Numbered from the stretch's first letter, positions 44,517 to 55,787 are shown. The stretch is 64,000 nt of DNA from Leucobacter sp. OLIS6 (GCF_002752355.1 NZ_MRAV01000001.1:310001-374000), one strand, 5' to 3'. Made by a program: numbers and translations. The notes: a model not told the origin generated them from the sequence alone.

Positions 44517-45602
44517 ATGCGAACCATGACTGTCGACACGCAGGCCGCTCCGGCGGCCGTCACGTCCCGCACACGCTCCGGGGGAGGGCTCGGCCGCTAC
44601 ATCCTGTGGCGGGCCGTGCTCATCATCCCGACCGTGTTCATCCTCGTCTCGCTGGTGTTCGTGCTCATGCGCACCATCGGCGACCCGATCACCTCCTCGG
44701 TGGGCGGCAAGCTGCCGCCCGACGAACTGGCGAAGCGCATCCACGAGGCCGGCTACGACCGCCCGGTGATCGTGCAGTACTTCGAGTACCTCGGCCAGAT
44801 CTTCACGGGGAACTTCGGTACCACGATCAGCGACCACCGCCCGGTCACCGAGGTGCTCGTCACCTTCGGCGCCGCGACGCTCGAGCTCGCGATCTACACC
44901 CTCATCGTCGCGTTCATCGTCGGCATCCCGCTCGGCATGCTCGCGGCCTACTACCGCGACCGCGGACCCGATGCGGCGCTCCGCGTCTTCGCGATCCTCA
45001 CCTACGCCACCCCGGTGTTCTTCTCGGGCCTGCTGCTGAAGCTGATCTTCGGCGTCTGGCTCGGGTGGCTGCCGACCACGGGCCGCGCTTCGGTCGGTAC
45101 GGAGCTCAAGATCCAGCTGCTGCCGAACCCATCCGGGATCTATCTGATCGATGCGTTCCGGCTCGGCGATCCGGAGGCGATCGGCGACGTGCTCGCGCAC
45201 GCGATCCTGCCGGCGCTCACGCTGGGACTCATGACCGCCGGTGTGTTCCTACGGCTCGTGCGCACCAACATGATCGGCACGCTCGGCCGCGACTACATCG
45301 AGTCCGGTCGCTCTCGCGGCGTCCGCGAGTTCCGCCTGGTCTCGAAGCACGCCTACCGGCCGGCGCTGATCCCGATCATCACGGTGATCGGCCTGCAGAT
45401 CGCGCTGCTCCTGGGCGGCGCGGTGCTGACCGAGAGCACCTTCGAATGGAAGGGACTCGGGTTCCAGCTGGCCCACTATCTGAGCGCACGCGATTTCACG
45501 GCGGTGCAGGGCATCGTCGCGATGCTGGCGGTGATCGTCGCGCTGAGCAACTTCGTCGTCGACGTCGTCGCCGCGCTCATCGACCCGCGAGTGAGGTATT
45601 GA
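44517..45602 (+). CDS. Peptide ABC transporter permease (DppB-like, second locus)
   Basis: 361 residues from the ATG at 44517; the Met at 44526 is an alternative, and neither has a clear ribosome site. After a polar N-terminus, RYILWRAVLIIPTVFILVSLVFVLMR starts the OppB-type fold. A long external loop and the EAA-like loop DYIESGRSRGVREFRLVSKHAYRPALIP follow, ending in DPRVRY. About 50 residues longer than its counterpart at 39086, with the extra length mainly in the N-terminus and the loop LNPSGIYLIDAFR region. Confidence 0.92.
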   Translation: MRTMTVDTQAAPAAVTSRTRSGGGLGRYILWRAVLIIPTVFILVSLVFVLMRTIGDPITSSVGGKLPPDELAKRIHEAGYDRPVIVQYFEYLGQIFTGNFGTTISDHRPVTEVLVTFGAATLELAIYTLIVAFIVGIPLGMLAAYYRDRGPDAALRVFAILTYATPVFFSGLLLKLIFGVWLGWLPTTGRASVGTELKIQLLPNPSGIYLIDAFRLGDPEAIGDVLAHAILPALTLGLMTAGVFLRLVRTNMIGTLGRDYIESGRSRGVREFRLVSKHAYRPALIPIITVIGLQIALLLGGAVLTESTFEWKGLGFQLAHYLSARDFTAVQGIVAMLAVIVALSNFVVDVVAALIDPRVRY

Positions 45603-45603
45603 C

Positions 45604-46673
45604 ATGACGACGGAAGCGATCCTCACCGCGCCCCGCAAGCAGGAGCGCGGCTGGCGCACGTGGCCGCTGATCAAGCAGATCCGGCAGAGCGTCGGCTGGC
45701 AGCGCGCCATGCTGCTGACCGGCCTCGTGCTCGTGCTGCTGTTCGTGGTGATGGCGGTCTTCGCGCCCCTCATCGCGCCCTACGGATTCAACACCCTCTC
45801 GGGTCCCGGCGGCGACTTCGGTTCGCGCATGCCGCCGTCGGCCGAGCACCTGTTCGGCACGACCGTCGCCGGCTACGACGTGCTGTCTCGCGTGATCTGG
45901 GGCTCGCGCACCGCGCTCCTCGTGATCATCATGGCCGTGGTCAGCTCGCTGTTCCTCGGCACCCTGCTCGGCATGGTCTCGGGCTACCTCGGCGGCGCGC
46001 TCGACCGGGTGCTCGTGATGCTCACGGACGCGATCTACGCGTTCCCGTCCCTGCTGCTCGCGATCGTCATGTCGATCGTGATCTCGGGCGGGCAGTCGAG
46101 CATGTGGGGCGGCATCTGGTCGGCCGCGCTGTCGATCACCGTGGTGTTCATCCCGCAGTACTTCCGCGTGGTGCGCAGCGAGGTGGTACGCGTCAAGGCG
46201 GAGGCGTTCGTCGAATCGGCCCGCGTGGTCGGTGCGGGGCACTGGCGGATCATGTTCCGGCACGTGCTGCGCAACTCGACGCGTTCGCTGCCGCTCGTGT
46301 TCACGCTGAACGCCTCGGAGGCGATCCTGACGCTCGCGGGCCTCGGCTTCCTCGGCTTCGGCATCGAGCCGAACTCGGCGGCCGAGTGGGGCTACGACCT
46401 GAACAAGGCCGTCGCCGACGTGACGAACGGCATCTGGTGGACGAGCCTGTGGCCGGGCCTCGCGATCGTGCTGATCGTGCTCGGGCTCACGCTCGCGGGC
46501 GAGAGCCTGAACGACCTGGCGGATCCGCGACTGCGCAGCCGTCGTCGGGCGAAGGCCGGCAGCGGCGCGGTCGCGGCGACCTCGGTCGGCGCGCTGCTCG
46601 CGGCCGAGCCGGCGCAGGGGACCGCCCGAGGCGCATCCACCGATGGGACCATCGCGGACGAAGGGAGCGAGCG

Positions 46674-46677
<4 letters not shown>
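45604..46677 (+). CDS. Peptide ABC transporter permease (DppC-like, second locus)
   Basis: 357 residues, 1 bp after the previous stop. First membrane helix at about 37-60, then PPSAEHLFGTTVAGYDVLSRVIWGSRTALL and the EAA loop AFVESARVVGAGHWRIMFRHVLRN. A C-terminal low-complexity tail of about 45 residues (Ala/Gly-rich, from about 313) is unusual and probably disordered. It overlaps the ATPase gene by 4 bp. Confidence 0.93.
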
Positions 46678-48404
<1,727 letters not shown>

Positions 48405-48427
48405 GCCCGGTCCGCATCGGCGTCCCG

Positions 48428-48483
48428 ACGCGACCCCCGCCCCGTTTGTCCGGTATCCCGGATGATGGTGGCGGGGGTCGCGT
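48428..48483 (+). terminator. Hairpin after the second peptide operon, enclosing the hutU operator
   Basis: 14-bp perfect stem (48428-48441 with 48470-48483). The 28-nt apical part contains TCCGG-TATC-CCGGA, the putative hut operator. As RNA it would be a terminator for the upstream operon; as DNA its tip is the regulator site for hutU. Confidence 0.6.
48449..48462. promoter_or_regulatory. Candidate hut operator 1 (upstream of hutU)
   Basis: TCCGGTATCCCGGA, 5-bp inverted repeat with a TATC centre, about 138 bp before hutU. The same 15 bases including a preceding G occur between hutH and hutG. The likely ligand is the IclR protein encoded at 54896-55684. Confidence 0.6.
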
Positions 48484-48599
48484 TGTTGCGGGCCTCCGGA
48501 GGGGATGGAATGGGAGCACTGCTGGCCGGAGCGACGCCGCTCTGCCGCAGGATCCGCTCCGCGGATCCCTCACCACAGACCCCTGCGAAAGGACCGATC

Positions 48600-50327
48600 A
48601 TGGCTCTTCCCGGCGCCCGCCCCGTCCGCGCCCCGCGCGGCACCGAGATCTCGGCCAAGAGCTGGCAGACGGAGGCCCCGCTGCGCATGCTCATGAACAA
48701 CCTCGACCCCGAGGTCGCCGAGCGTCCCGACGACCTCGTCGTCTACGGCGGCACCGGCCGTGCCGCCCGCAGCTGGGAGGCGTACGACGCCATCACCGAG
48801 ACCCTGCGCGACCTCGAGGAGGACGAGACCCTGCTCGTGCAGTCGGGCAAGCCGGTCGGCGTCTTCCGCACCAACAAGTGGGCGCCCCGCGTGCTCATCG
48901 CCAACTCCAACCTCGTCGGCGACTGGGCGACCTGGCCCGAGTTCCGCAAGCTCGAGGCCGAGGGGCTCATGATGTACGGCCAGATGACCGCCGGGTCCTG
49001 GATCTACATCGGCACCCAGGGCATCCTGCAGGGCACCTACGAGACCTTCGCCGCCGCGGGCCGCAAGCTCCAGGGCCAGAAGCGCATCGAAACCGTCGAA
49101 GGCAAGGGCTCGCTCGCGGGCACCATCACCCTCACCGGCGGCTGCGGCGGAATGGGTGGCGCGCAGCCGCTCGCCGTCACCCTGAACGACGGCGCCTGCC
49201 TCATCGTCGACGTCGACAAGACCCGCCTCGACCGGCGCGCGGGCAAGCGCTATCTCGACGAGGTCGTGGAGGATCTCGACGAGGCGCTCGCCAAGGTGCA
49301 GCAGGCGAAGGACGAGAAGCGCGGCTGGTCCGTCGGGCTCGTCGGCAACGCCGCCGAGGTGTTCCCCGAGATCCTGCGCCGCCACCGGGCGGGCGAGGTC
49401 ACGATCGACCTCGTGACCGACCAGACCTCGGCGCACGACCCGCTGTCGTACCTGCCGATCGGCTACACGGTCGAGGAGCGCCTCGAGCGCGCAGAGAGAG
49501 ATCCCGAGCAGTTCACGAAGGACGCTCAGGCCGCCATGGCCGCCCACGTGCGTGCCATGGTCGAGTTCCAGGACGCGGGCGCCGAGGTGTTCGACTACGG
49601 CAACTCGATCCGCGACGAGGCGCGCAAGGGCGGCTACGACCGCGCGTTCGAGTTCCCCGGCTTCGTCCCGGCCTACATCCGCCCGCTGTTCTGCGAGGGC
49701 CTCGGCCCGTTCCGCTGGGCCGCCCTCTCGGGCGATCCCGAGGACATCGCGGTCACCGACGCGGCGCTCAAGGAGCTGTTCCCCGAGAACACCCACCTGC
49801 ACAACTGGCTCGACGCCGCCGCCGAGCGGGTCGAGTTCGAGGGCCTGCCCGCCCGCATCTGCTGGCTCGGCTACGGCGAGCGCCACCAGGCGGGCCTGCT
49901 GTTCAACAGGCTCGTCGCCGAGGGCAAGGTCAAGGCCCCGATCGTGATCGGGCGCGACCACCTCGACTCGGGCTCCGTCGCATCGCCCTACCGCGAGACC
50001 GAGGCCATGGCCGACGGCTCCGACGCGATCGCCGACTGGCCGCTGCTCAACGCGCTCACCGCGACCTCCTCGGGCGCGACCTGGGTGTCGATCCACCACG
50101 GCGGCGGCGTCGGCATCGGCCGTTCGATCCACACCGGCCAGGTATCGGTGGCCGACGGCACGGAGCTCGCCGCCGAGAAGCTCGAGCGCCTGCTGACCAA
50201 CGACCCGGGCATGGGCGTCATCCGTCACGTGGACGCCGGCTACGAGCGTGCGGCCGAGGTCGCCGACGAGCGCGGCGTGCGGGTGCCGGTCAAGCCGACC
50301 ATCCGCAACCACGACCGCGCCTGGTAG
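48600..50327 (+). CDS. hutU: Urocanate hydratase (urocanase)
   Basis: 575 residues from the ATG at 48600, with AAAGGA upstream. Tight NAD-binding motif [14 protein letters not shown] (178-190), the [17 protein letters not shown] block, and the active-site cysteine 421 in [11 protein letters not shown] (matching Cys410 of the Pseudomonas enzyme). It hydrates urocanate to imidazolone propionate, the second step of histidine breakdown. A short GGATCCGC hairpin lies in the leader at 48550-48568. Length is normal. Confidence 0.97.
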   Translation: MALPGARPVRAPRGTEISAKSWQTEAPLRMLMNNLDPEVAERPDDLVVYGGTGRAARSWEAYDAITETLRDLEEDETLLVQSGKPVGVFRTNKWAPRVLIANSNLVGDWATWPEFRKLEAEGLMMYGQMTAGSWIYIGTQGILQGTYETFAAAGRKLQGQKRIETVEGKGSLAGTITLTGGCGGMGGAQPLAVTLNDGACLIVDVDKTRLDRRAGKRYLDEVVEDLDEALAKVQQAKDEKRGWSVGLVGNAAEVFPEILRRHRAGEVTIDLVTDQTSAHDPLSYLPIGYTVEERLERAERDPEQFTKDAQAAMAAHVRAMVEFQDAGAEVFDYGNSIRDEARKGGYDRAFEFPGFVPAYIRPLFCEGLGPFRWAALSGDPEDIAVTDAALKELFPENTHLHNWLDAAAERVEFEGLPARICWLGYGERHQAGLLFNRLVAEGKVKAPIVIGRDHLDSGSVASPYRETEAMADGSDAIADWPLLNALTATSSGATWVSIHHGGGVGIGRSIHTGQVSVADGTELAAEKLERLLTNDPGMGVIRHVDAGYERAAEVADERGVRVPVKPTIRNHDRAW

Positions 50328-50340
50328 GCCGCGGCCCCGT

Positions 50341-50425
50341 ACCGTCGCTGAGCGAGCGAAGTACCACCGCTGATCGAGCGAGCGGAGCGAGTCGAGATCG
50401 AGAGCATCGGTTTCGGCTCGCTTCG
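50341..50425. repeat. REP-like intergenic element between hutU and hutI
   Basis: Two related direct copies of CGCTGA-xCGAGCGA-type sequence (about 50346-50361 and 50368-50387) are followed by an imperfect hairpin, 50383-50400 with 50406-50425, in which each mismatch is a G.U-compatible change. GAGCGAGCGGAGCGAGTCGA-like motifs recur in intergenic DNA of many Microbacteriaceae genomes as I recall them. Confidence 0.5.
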
Positions 50426-50454
50426 TTCCCCCTCCCGTCTGAGAGAGTGATCCC

Positions 50455-51681
50455 ATGAGCAAGACCCTGCTGATCCGCAACATCGGCGAACTGACGACCA
50501 ACGATGACGCGAACGGCGGCCGCCCGCGCGACGCCGCCGTGGTGATCGAGGGGGATCGGATCGCCTGGGTGGGAGCTTCGGCGACCGCGCCGGCCGCCGA
50601 CGAGCACTTCGACGCCGCCGGGCGCGCGGTGCTGCCGGGCTGGGTCGATTCGCACACGCACATGGTGTTCGCGGGGGACCGCACGGCCGAGTTCGAAGCG
50701 CGCATGGCCGGCGAATCCTACGCCGCGGGCGGCATCAACGTGACCGTCGGGGCGACCCGGGCCGCGACGGATGCCGAGCTGCGCGCGAACCTCGAGCGGC
50801 TCGTCGGGGAGGCCCGCCGCTGGGGCACCACGACGATGGAGACGAAGACCGGCTACGGCCTCACCGTCGAGGACGAGCTGCGCTCGGCGACGGTCGCGAG
50901 CGACGTCGTCGACGCGGTCACCTTCCTCGGCGCGCACGTGGTGCCGTCGGGCTCGGAGCCGGGGGAGTACCTCGACCTCGTCACCGGCCCGATGCTGGAC
51001 GCCGTCGCCCCGCACGTGAGCGCCGTCGACGTGTTCTGCGAGACCGGGGCGTTCGACGCGGCCGCGTCGGCCCGGGTGCTCGAGGCCGCGGCCGCGCACG
51101 GCCTCGCGACGCGCGTGCACGGCAACCAGTTGGGGCACGGCCCCGGCGCGCGGCTCGCGGTGGAGCATGCCTCCCTGAGCGTCGACCACCTCGGCTTCCT
51201 GTCGGACGACGACATCGACGCCCTCGCTTCGTCGTGGGGCGAATGGGCGGGGGGCGCCGGTCGGCGCGGCACCGTCGCGACGGTCCTGCCGGCCTGCGAC
51301 CTGTCGACGCGGATGCCGTTGGCGCCGGCCCGGCGCCTCCTCGACGCGGGCGCGCAGCTCGCGATCGCGTCGAACTGCAACCCGGGCACCTCCTACACGA
51401 GCTCGATGGGCTTCTGCGTCGCGACCGCCGTGCTGCAGATGGGCCTCACGATCCAGGAGGCCGTGCGCGCGGCGACCTTCGGCGGTGCGCTCGCCCTCGG
51501 CATGCATGTGGACGGCTGGATCGATCCCCGGGGCGCCGCGCAGCCCGCGGTCGGTACGATCCGCGTCGGCGCCCGCGCCGACCTGCACCTGCTCGAGGCC
51601 CCCTCCGTCACCCACCTGGCCTACCGGCCGGGCATGCCGCTCACCGCCGCGGTCTGGCGCGCCGGGATCCGCGAGGTCTGA
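50455..51681 (+). CDS. hutI: Imidazolonepropionase
   Basis: 408 residues. Amidohydrolase fold with metal ligands HTH at 67-69 in GWVDSHTHMVFAGDR, substrate segment ETKTGYGLTVEDELR, HGNQLGHGPG and the SNCNPGTSYTSSM loop. It opens the imidazolone ring to formimino-glutamate. It follows hutU by 127 bp and is probably in the same transcript. Confidence 0.96.
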   Translation: MSKTLLIRNIGELTTNDDANGGRPRDAAVVIEGDRIAWVGASATAPAADEHFDAAGRAVLPGWVDSHTHMVFAGDRTAEFEARMAGESYAAGGINVTVGATRAATDAELRANLERLVGEARRWGTTTMETKTGYGLTVEDELRSATVASDVVDAVTFLGAHVVPSGSEPGEYLDLVTGPMLDAVAPHVSAVDVFCETGAFDAAASARVLEAAAAHGLATRVHGNQLGHGPGARLAVEHASLSVDHLGFLSDDDIDALASSWGEWAGGAGRRGTVATVLPACDLSTRMPLAPARRLLDAGAQLAIASNCNPGTSYTSSMGFCVATAVLQMGLTIQEAVRAATFGGALALGMHVDGWIDPRGAAQPAVGTIRVGARADLHLLEAPSVTHLAYRPGMPLTAAVWRAGIREV

Positions 51682-51713
51682 GGCCGGGCCCGTCACCCGG
51701 GCAGAATGGAGCC

Positions 51714-53624
51714 ATGACGGCTCTGAAGCGCGCGCTGCGCGCCTACCCGATGGTCGCGACCACCCTGCTCGTCGCCGCGGTGGGCCTGGTGCTCCTCGCC
51801 ACACCGGTCGGAGCGGCGGCGCCGATCCTCGTCGGCGTCTACGCGCTGCTCATCGCTGGCTGGCAGGCGGTCGGCATGATCCGGTCGCTGATCGGCGGCA
51901 AGGCGGGGCTCGACATCCTCGCGGTCACCGCCATCGTCGCCGCGGTACTGGTCGGCGAGCCGTGGGCGGCGCTCGTCGTCGTGCTCATGCTCACGGGCGG
52001 CGAAGCACTCGAGGACTACGCCGAGAACCGCTCCAAGCGCGAACTCACCGCGCTGCTGCAGCGCGCGCCCCGGCAGGCCACCCGCGTGCACCCGGATCCG
52101 GACGCGACGGGCGGGGAACGCCTCGAGACCGTCGACATCTCCGACATCGCGATCGGCGACGTGCTGCTCGTGCGTCCGGGCGAACTCGTCCCCGTCGACG
52201 CGGTGCTGCTCGACCCCTCCGCCCAGTTCGACGAGTCGTCCCTCACCGGCGAGAGCCTCCCGGTCGAGCGGCGATCGGGCGAGAAGGTCGCGAGCGGCGT
52301 CGTGAACGGTGCCGCGGCGATCCGGATGCGGGCCTCGGCGCTCGCCGCCGACAGCCAGTACCAGCAGATCGTGGCGCTCGTCTCCGAGGCGCAGCAGAGC
52401 CGCTCCCGGACCGTGCGGCTGGCCGATCGGTACGCCGTGCCCTTCACCGTGCTGTCGCTCGCCATCGCGGGCATCGCCTGGGCCGTCAGCGGCGAGGCCG
52501 TGCGCTTCGCCGAGGTGCTCGTCGTGGCGACGCCGTGCCCCCTGCTGATCGCTGCTCCGGTGGCGTTCCTCGGCGGGATGAGCCGGGCCGCGAAGTCGGG
52601 CCTCATCGTGAAGGGCGGTGGCACGCTGGAGCAGCTGGCGCGCGTGCGGTCCGCGGCCTTCGACAAGACGGGCACGCTCACTACCGGACGGCCGCAGCTC
52701 CAACGCGTCGTGGCCGCCCCGGGATTCACCGAGGATGACGTGCTGCAGCTCGCGGCGGCGGCCGAGGTGTACTCGTCGCACGTGCTCGCGGGTGCGGTGG
52801 TCGATGCGGCGAAGGCCCGAGGGCTCGCCGTGCTCGCCGTCGAAGAAGCCTCGGAGAGCGCGACCAACGGGGTGGCCGCCGAGCTCGCCGCGGTGGGAAC
52901 CGCAGCGGGCGGGCCCGGTGCCGCTCGGCCCGGGGCCGCTCGGCCCGGGGCCGTCGTCCGTGTCGGAAAGCCGGCATGGGTCGCCGAGACCGCGGCCGAT
53001 CTGACGCGGGTCGACCTGGCGCCCGGCGAACTCGCGATCTACACGGCGTTGGACGACCGCTTCGCCGGCGCGATCGTGATGCGCGATCGGCTGCGCGAGG
53101 AAGCGCCCGAGACGCTCGCCGACCTGCGTTCGCTCGGGATCGAGCGGATGCTCATCGTGACGGGCGACGTCGCTGCGACGGCTCGGCCGATCGGGGAGCG
53201 CCTCGGCATCGACGAGGTGCACGCCGAATGCCATCCCGCCGACAAGGTCGCGATCGTGGCGCACGTGCAGCCGCGGCCCCTCCTGATGGTCGGCGATGGG
53301 TTGAACGACGCGCCGGTGCTGGCCGCGGCGGACGTCGGCTTCGCGATGGGCGCGCGCGGCGCGACCGCGGCGAGCGAGTCCGCTGACGTCGTCAACCGCT
53401 TCGACCGGGTCTCGGGCGTCGCCGACGCGGTGCGGATCGGCCGGGACACGGTGCGGATCGCGATGCAGAGCATCTGGCTGGGCATCGTCATGAGCGTCGC
53501 GCTGATGCTGGTCGCGGCATTCGGGTTCCTGCCCGCGCTGCTCGGCGCCTGGCTGCAGGAGGTCGTGGACCTCGCGGCGATCCTGGGCGCGCTGCGCGCG
53601 ATCGCGCCGCGACGGGCCTGCTAG
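51714..53624 (+). CDS. Heavy-metal (P1B-type) P-type ATPase
   Basis: 636 residues from the ATG at 51714. Actuator loop SLTGES (176-181), membrane motif TPCP (273-276), phosphorylation motif DKTGTLT (317-323) and the hinge GDGLNDAPVL. The TPC membrane motif is shared with a set of actinobacterial P1B pumps of unsettled metal preference. The expected His-Pro dipeptide of P1B pumps is SSHVLAG here (no proline). There is no N-terminal metal-binding domain. A 15-bp in-frame tandem repeat around 52920-52950 codes a Pro/Ala/Gly-rich loop in the nucleotide-binding region. Unrelated to histidine catabolism, so it looks inserted between hut genes. Confidence 0.88.
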   Translation: MTALKRALRAYPMVATTLLVAAVGLVLLATPVGAAAPILVGVYALLIAGWQAVGMIRSLIGGKAGLDILAVTAIVAAVLVGEPWAALVVVLMLTGGEALEDYAENRSKRELTALLQRAPRQATRVHPDPDATGGERLETVDISDIAIGDVLLVRPGELVPVDAVLLDPSAQFDESSLTGESLPVERRSGEKVASGVVNGAAAIRMRASALAADSQYQQIVALVSEAQQSRSRTVRLADRYAVPFTVLSLAIAGIAWAVSGEAVRFAEVLVVATPCPLLIAAPVAFLGGMSRAAKSGLIVKGGGTLEQLARVRSAAFDKTGTLTTGRPQLQRVVAAPGFTEDDVLQLAAAAEVYSSHVLAGAVVDAAKARGLAVLAVEEASESATNGVAAELAAVGTAAGGPGAARPGAARPGAVVRVGKPAWVAETAADLTRVDLAPGELAIYTALDDRFAGAIVMRDRLREEAPETLADLRSLGIERMLIVTGDVAATARPIGERLGIDEVHAECHPADKVAIVAHVQPRPLLMVGDGLNDAPVLAAADVGFAMGARGATAASESADVVNRFDRVSGVADAVRIGRDTVRIAMQSIWLGIVMSVALMLVAAFGFLPALLGAWLQEVVDLAAILGALRAIAPRRAC

Positions 53625-53650
53625 CTCCTTCGAGGGCACTCGGGCGCGCG

Positions 53651-53681
53651 CCCTGCCCCTCCCTCCCTCCCTCCCTCCCCT
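53651..53681. repeat. CCCT tract, G-quadruplex-forming on the minus strand
   Basis: Repeated CCCT units; the minus strand reads a run of five GGG blocks spaced by single A residues, which fits an intramolecular G-quadruplex. Lies 27 bp after the ATPase stop. Confidence 0.85.
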
Positions 53682-53749
53682 CTTCGTCGAGGTGCCCCGT
53701 CTTGCGGTTTTGGGAGCTCATATCGGCAACGCGGGGCATCTCGACGAAG
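53682..53749. repeat. Long inverted repeat upstream of the second DUF559 gene
   Basis: Arms CTTCGTCGAGGTGCCCCG (53682-53699) and CGGGGCATCTCGACGAAG (53732-53749) pair over 18 positions with one mismatch (a G.U-type difference), around a 32-nt centre. Directly abuts the CCCT tract and ends 116 bp before the gene at 53866. Confidence 0.85.
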
Positions 53750-53865
53750 GACAGCGCGCGTGGTCGGCTGCTCAGAATTCCTCCACAGCACGCGAATATG
53801 CAAGAAGCGCCTGTGCGCCTGGGGAGGAACCGCGTCGGCGCCGGAGCCTGGTGCAGTCTTGCTTC

Positions 53866-54855
53866 ATGACTCGAACCCCACGACCCCTCCCAGCCGGATA
53901 TCCGGCCCGCGCCGTGACCTACGCGGACGCGCTCCGACTCGGCGTCTCGAAGGGCATGCTCAGGCATCGTCGATTCGTCCGCCACCACCGTGGCGCATAC
54001 CGGCGTCGGGCGATGGGGGCGCGGCGCACCGACGCCGCTCAGTACCCGGAAGATCGTCTGCGGGTGCGCGCTGAGAACTACGCACCGCTCCTACGCCAGG
54101 GCGAGGCGTTCAGCCACACCACGGCGCTCCTGCTGCTCGAGTGCCCGATCCGGTGCGCGGAAGAACTCCACGTGACCGCGCCCAGCGGGCTCAACGGCGC
54201 ACGCGCTTCGGCCGTCATCGGGCATCGACGGGGTGGGAACCTTGGGGTGGTCCGTGATGGCCACGGACTGCCGCGGGTCACGGCCACGACAGCGCTGCTG
54301 CAAGCCGCCTCGCTCCTCGACTTCCGAGAGCTGGTGGTCGCCATCGACTTCCTGATCCTGCCGCGTGGGCCCGCCGGGCAGAAGACGCCGTTCGTGGGGC
54401 GGGGAGCGCTTCGACGGGTACTCGAAGAGAGTTCGGGGCGTGGGGTACGAAAGCTGCGCGATGCATTCGAAGTGTCCCGAATCGGTGCAGAGTCACGGAT
54501 GGAGAGCCTGCTCCACTTCGAGCTGGCACGGCTGGGCCTCGACGACCTCGAGATGCAGGCCGACGTCTTCGACGCGAACGGGCGATGGATCGGGCGATTC
54601 GATCTGGTCGATCGCGCACGTCGGCTCATCGTCGAGTACGACGGGGAGCAGCATCGACTCGATCGCGAGCAGTACCTGCGAGATCAGGTCCGTCTGGATC
54701 AGGCTCGGGCTGCGGGGTACAGAATTCTGCGCCTCCATCGGGAGGATTTCCACACGGCGGGCATCGCGCGGACGCGTGGACGGCTCTGCGCGTTCCTGGG
54801 CAGGGCACCGCGGGCGCTCCCTGCGAACCTGATGCGGCGTTTTGCGGAGTCGTGA
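53866..54855 (+). CDS. DUF559 nuclease-like protein with AbiEi-like N-terminal region (paralogue B)
   Basis: 329 residues from the ATG at 53866. The N-terminus (ADALRLGVSKGMLRHRRFVRHHRGAY region) is a predicted winged-helix/AbiEi-like part. The middle resembles paralogue A at 26909 throughout. The C-terminal DUF559 domain repeats GRFDLVDRARRLIVEYDGEQH and AAGYRILRLHREDF with D, E and D candidate metal ligands. Activity is untested in this family. The gene sits between hutI and the hut regulator, apparently as an insertion with the P-type ATPase gene. Confidence 0.75.
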   Translation: MTRTPRPLPAGYPARAVTYADALRLGVSKGMLRHRRFVRHHRGAYRRRAMGARRTDAAQYPEDRLRVRAENYAPLLRQGEAFSHTTALLLLECPIRCAEELHVTAPSGLNGARASAVIGHRRGGNLGVVRDGHGLPRVTATTALLQAASLLDFRELVVAIDFLILPRGPAGQKTPFVGRGALRRVLEESSGRGVRKLRDAFEVSRIGAESRMESLLHFELARLGLDDLEMQADVFDANGRWIGRFDLVDRARRLIVEYDGEQHRLDREQYLRDQVRLDQARAAGYRILRLHREDFHTAGIARTRGRLCAFLGRAPRALPANLMRRFAES

Positions 54856-54895
54856 GTATCCGCGCGGGAGGACCGAGCGCGCCGTTCTGCCTGGC

Positions 54896-55684
54896 CTACA
54901 CCCGCGCGCTGCGCCCGTGGATGCGGGTCGAGAGCGTTTCGGCCGTGCGGCGCACCTCTGCCGCGAGACCGGGGTACGCGTCGTCGGGCACGCGCGATTC
55001 CGGGAAGGTGACCGCGATGGCGGCCACCGGCCAGCCGCGGTGGTCGAGCACGGGCACGCCGACCGAGGCGAGGCCCGCGGTGACCGAGCCGCGCTCGAGC
55101 GCGTAGCCGCGGGTGCTCGTGTCATCGAGCACGGTGCGGAGACGCGAGTAGCGGTCGATGCCCTCGAGGTCCTCGTGGCGGTGCACGAACGACTCCCGAT
55201 CCGGGAAGAGTGCGCGCACCTGCGCCTTCGGCAGGGCGGCGAGGATCGCCCGTCCGCTCGCGGTGAGCTGCAGGGGCAGACGCACATCGACATCGGTGAT
55301 GAGGGGCGGGGATCCAGGCGCGCGCTCTTCGATTACGTAGAGCACGTCGCGGCCGTGCGGCACCGCGAGGTGGCCGCTCATGCCGAGCCGGTCGACGAGG
55401 CCGGCCAGCAGGGGGCGCCCGATCCGCGTGAGGGGTTCCTGCCGCGCGTAGGCCGAGCTCAGCTCGACGGCGGCGAGGCCGAGGCCGTAGCGGCGCTCCT
55501 CGGGCAGGTGCATGACGAAGCCGTGCTCCTGCAGCGTGGCCAGCAGGTGGTAGACGGTGGATCGCGGCAGGCCGAGCTGCGTCGCGATCATGCTCGCGGC
55601 CATGGGGCCGCGCGAGCTCGCGAGCAGGCTCAGGATCCGCAGGGTCTGGTCCGCGGCGGGAACCTTCGGCGAGTCGTCAGACAT
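54896..55684 (-). CDS. IclR-family transcriptional regulator, probable Hut regulator
   Basis: 262 residues from the ATG at 55684, preceded by AGAGGA. N-terminal winged helix (ADQTLRILSLLASSRGPMAASMIATQLGLPRSTVYHLLATL broken across helices) and C-terminal IclR effector domain (ALERGSVTAGLASVGVPVLDHRG). IclR proteins bind short palindromes as dimers or tetramers. Its place next to hutH and the shared palindromes before hutU and hutH/hutG make it the natural candidate for control by histidine or urocanate. This is inference; Hut regulation by HutC (GntR) is more usual elsewhere. Confidence 0.88.
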   Translation of the reverse strand: MSDDSPKVPAADQTLRILSLLASSRGPMAASMIATQLGLPRSTVYHLLATLQEHGFVMHLPEERRYGLGLAAVELSSAYARQEPLTRIGRPLLAGLVDRLGMSGHLAVPHGRDVLYVIEERAPGSPPLITDVDVRLPLQLTASGRAILAALPKAQVRALFPDRESFVHRHEDLEGIDRYSRLRTVLDDTSTRGYALERGSVTAGLASVGVPVLDHRGWPVAAIAVTFPESRVPDDAYPGLAAEVRRTAETLSTRIHGRSARV

Positions 55685-55787
55685 CGTTCGTCCTCTCAAT
55701 CACTGTTCCCCCAGTGCGGACCCCCGGCGCGCGGCACCGTTCCGGCGGCCCCGCGTCTGACGGGGCCACCGGGCATCGAGCGGGTCT

